Source: CAYYMD01 sp964472875 (GTDB lineage Bacteria; Planctomycetota; Phycisphaerae; SM23-33). From it: DNA of 64,000 nt. Made by a program: the position numbers and the translations under genes. Positions 63,823 through 64,000 of the stretch are shown here, piece after piece (within the stretch, counting starts at the first letter, position 1; every line of letters begins with the position of its first letter). Under the pieces are notes generated by a model. That model did not search any database. It had not been told where the DNA came from and was given only the letters and a program-made list of their open reading frames with translations. The stretch lies in NCBI GenBank assembly GCA_964472875.1, contig CAYYMD010000004.1, positions 20,129 to 84,128 of the forward strand, in the 5' to 3' direction.

Positions 63823-64000
63823 TCATTAATTGCGGATCGCGGATTTCGTAATTCCGAACCACGGGGTCAACGGGGCCGGCCCAACGGCCGGGGCATACGG
63901 CCGCTCGCGGCTCATTTTGTGCACAGCCGTTCCGGGTTATTTCATAAATTGCCGGTTTTTTGCGCGTTGTGCCGGGCTGTTGCAGGTTTTTAGACCTTTT

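Noticed and set aside
63751..64000. tRNA-Thr as an integration site of a mobile element
   Set aside because: No integrase, repeat of the tRNA 3' end or change of gene style is visible within the window; only 178 bases lie beyond.

Overview
This window most likely comes from a planctomycete-type bacterium, probably Phycisphaerae-like. That assignment is inference from gene content, not from a marker gene. It rests on an outer-membrane, diderm-type gene set, on a pseudopilin operon with oversized unusual members, on an exosortase/EPS locus with giant TPR proteins, on secreted proteins built from '(N/D)G..L.G' beta repeats plus a HEAT-like tail, and on small Arg-rich 'DRR' proteins. No rRNA, phage, transposase or CRISPR array is visible, and the window reads as ordinary chromosome.

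Layout: 1-4.8 kb has the 5' part of a Cof-type HAD phosphatase gene, facing away from two tandem paralogous secreted proteins of unrecognised family. 4.8-17.6 kb is one minus-strand operon of 11 genes for a type II secretion / type IV pilus-like machine: GspE/PilB ATPase, PilT-like ATPase, second GspE ATPase, GspF platform, four GspG-like pseudopilins, GspH-, GspJ- and GspK-like minor pseudopilins. No secretin or prepilin peptidase lies in the window. 17.9-21.1 kb is a sulfur/cofactor group: a NifX-like protein behind a structured leader, a Thi4-type thiazole synthase with an odd residue at the key site, and a CoA-disulfide reductase fused to rhodanese. 21.7-32.9 kb holds a lipoprotein hydrolase, pyruvate phosphate dikinase, hisG - giant TPR lipoprotein - yebC, gapA and pgl. 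32.9-39.2 kb is a dppABCDF-like peptide ABC transporter, followed by a secreted helical-repeat protein. 40.9-48.3 kb carries glycan genes: DegT aminotransferase, CapD/FlaA1 4,6-dehydratase, UbiA-type prenyltransferase, a DUF2723-like membrane protein and a WecA-like initiator. tyrA and accA follow. 50.5-61.0 kb is a minus-strand EPS/exosortase operon: Wza-like export lipoprotein, exosortase with an EpsI-like C-terminal part, a 1492-residue TPR protein, and a Wzc-like chain-length/BY-kinase protein with a degenerate P-loop. Three small hypothetical genes, a second copy of the lipoprotein hydrolase and tRNA-Thr(CGT) close the window.

How it fits together: the WecA-like, CapD, DegT and UbiA-type products could supply lipid-linked sugars. 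The Wza/Wzc/TPR/exosortase operon could polymerise and export them and process exosortase-tagged surface proteins, but no tagged substrate was found here. The pseudopilin machine would export or assemble other extracytoplasmic proteins.

Starts were chosen from ribosome-binding sites where possible. Several differ from the longest frame: TTG at 19696, GTG at 60976, ATG at 9010, 20965, 62630 and 989. Three plus-strand genes appear to be leaderless.
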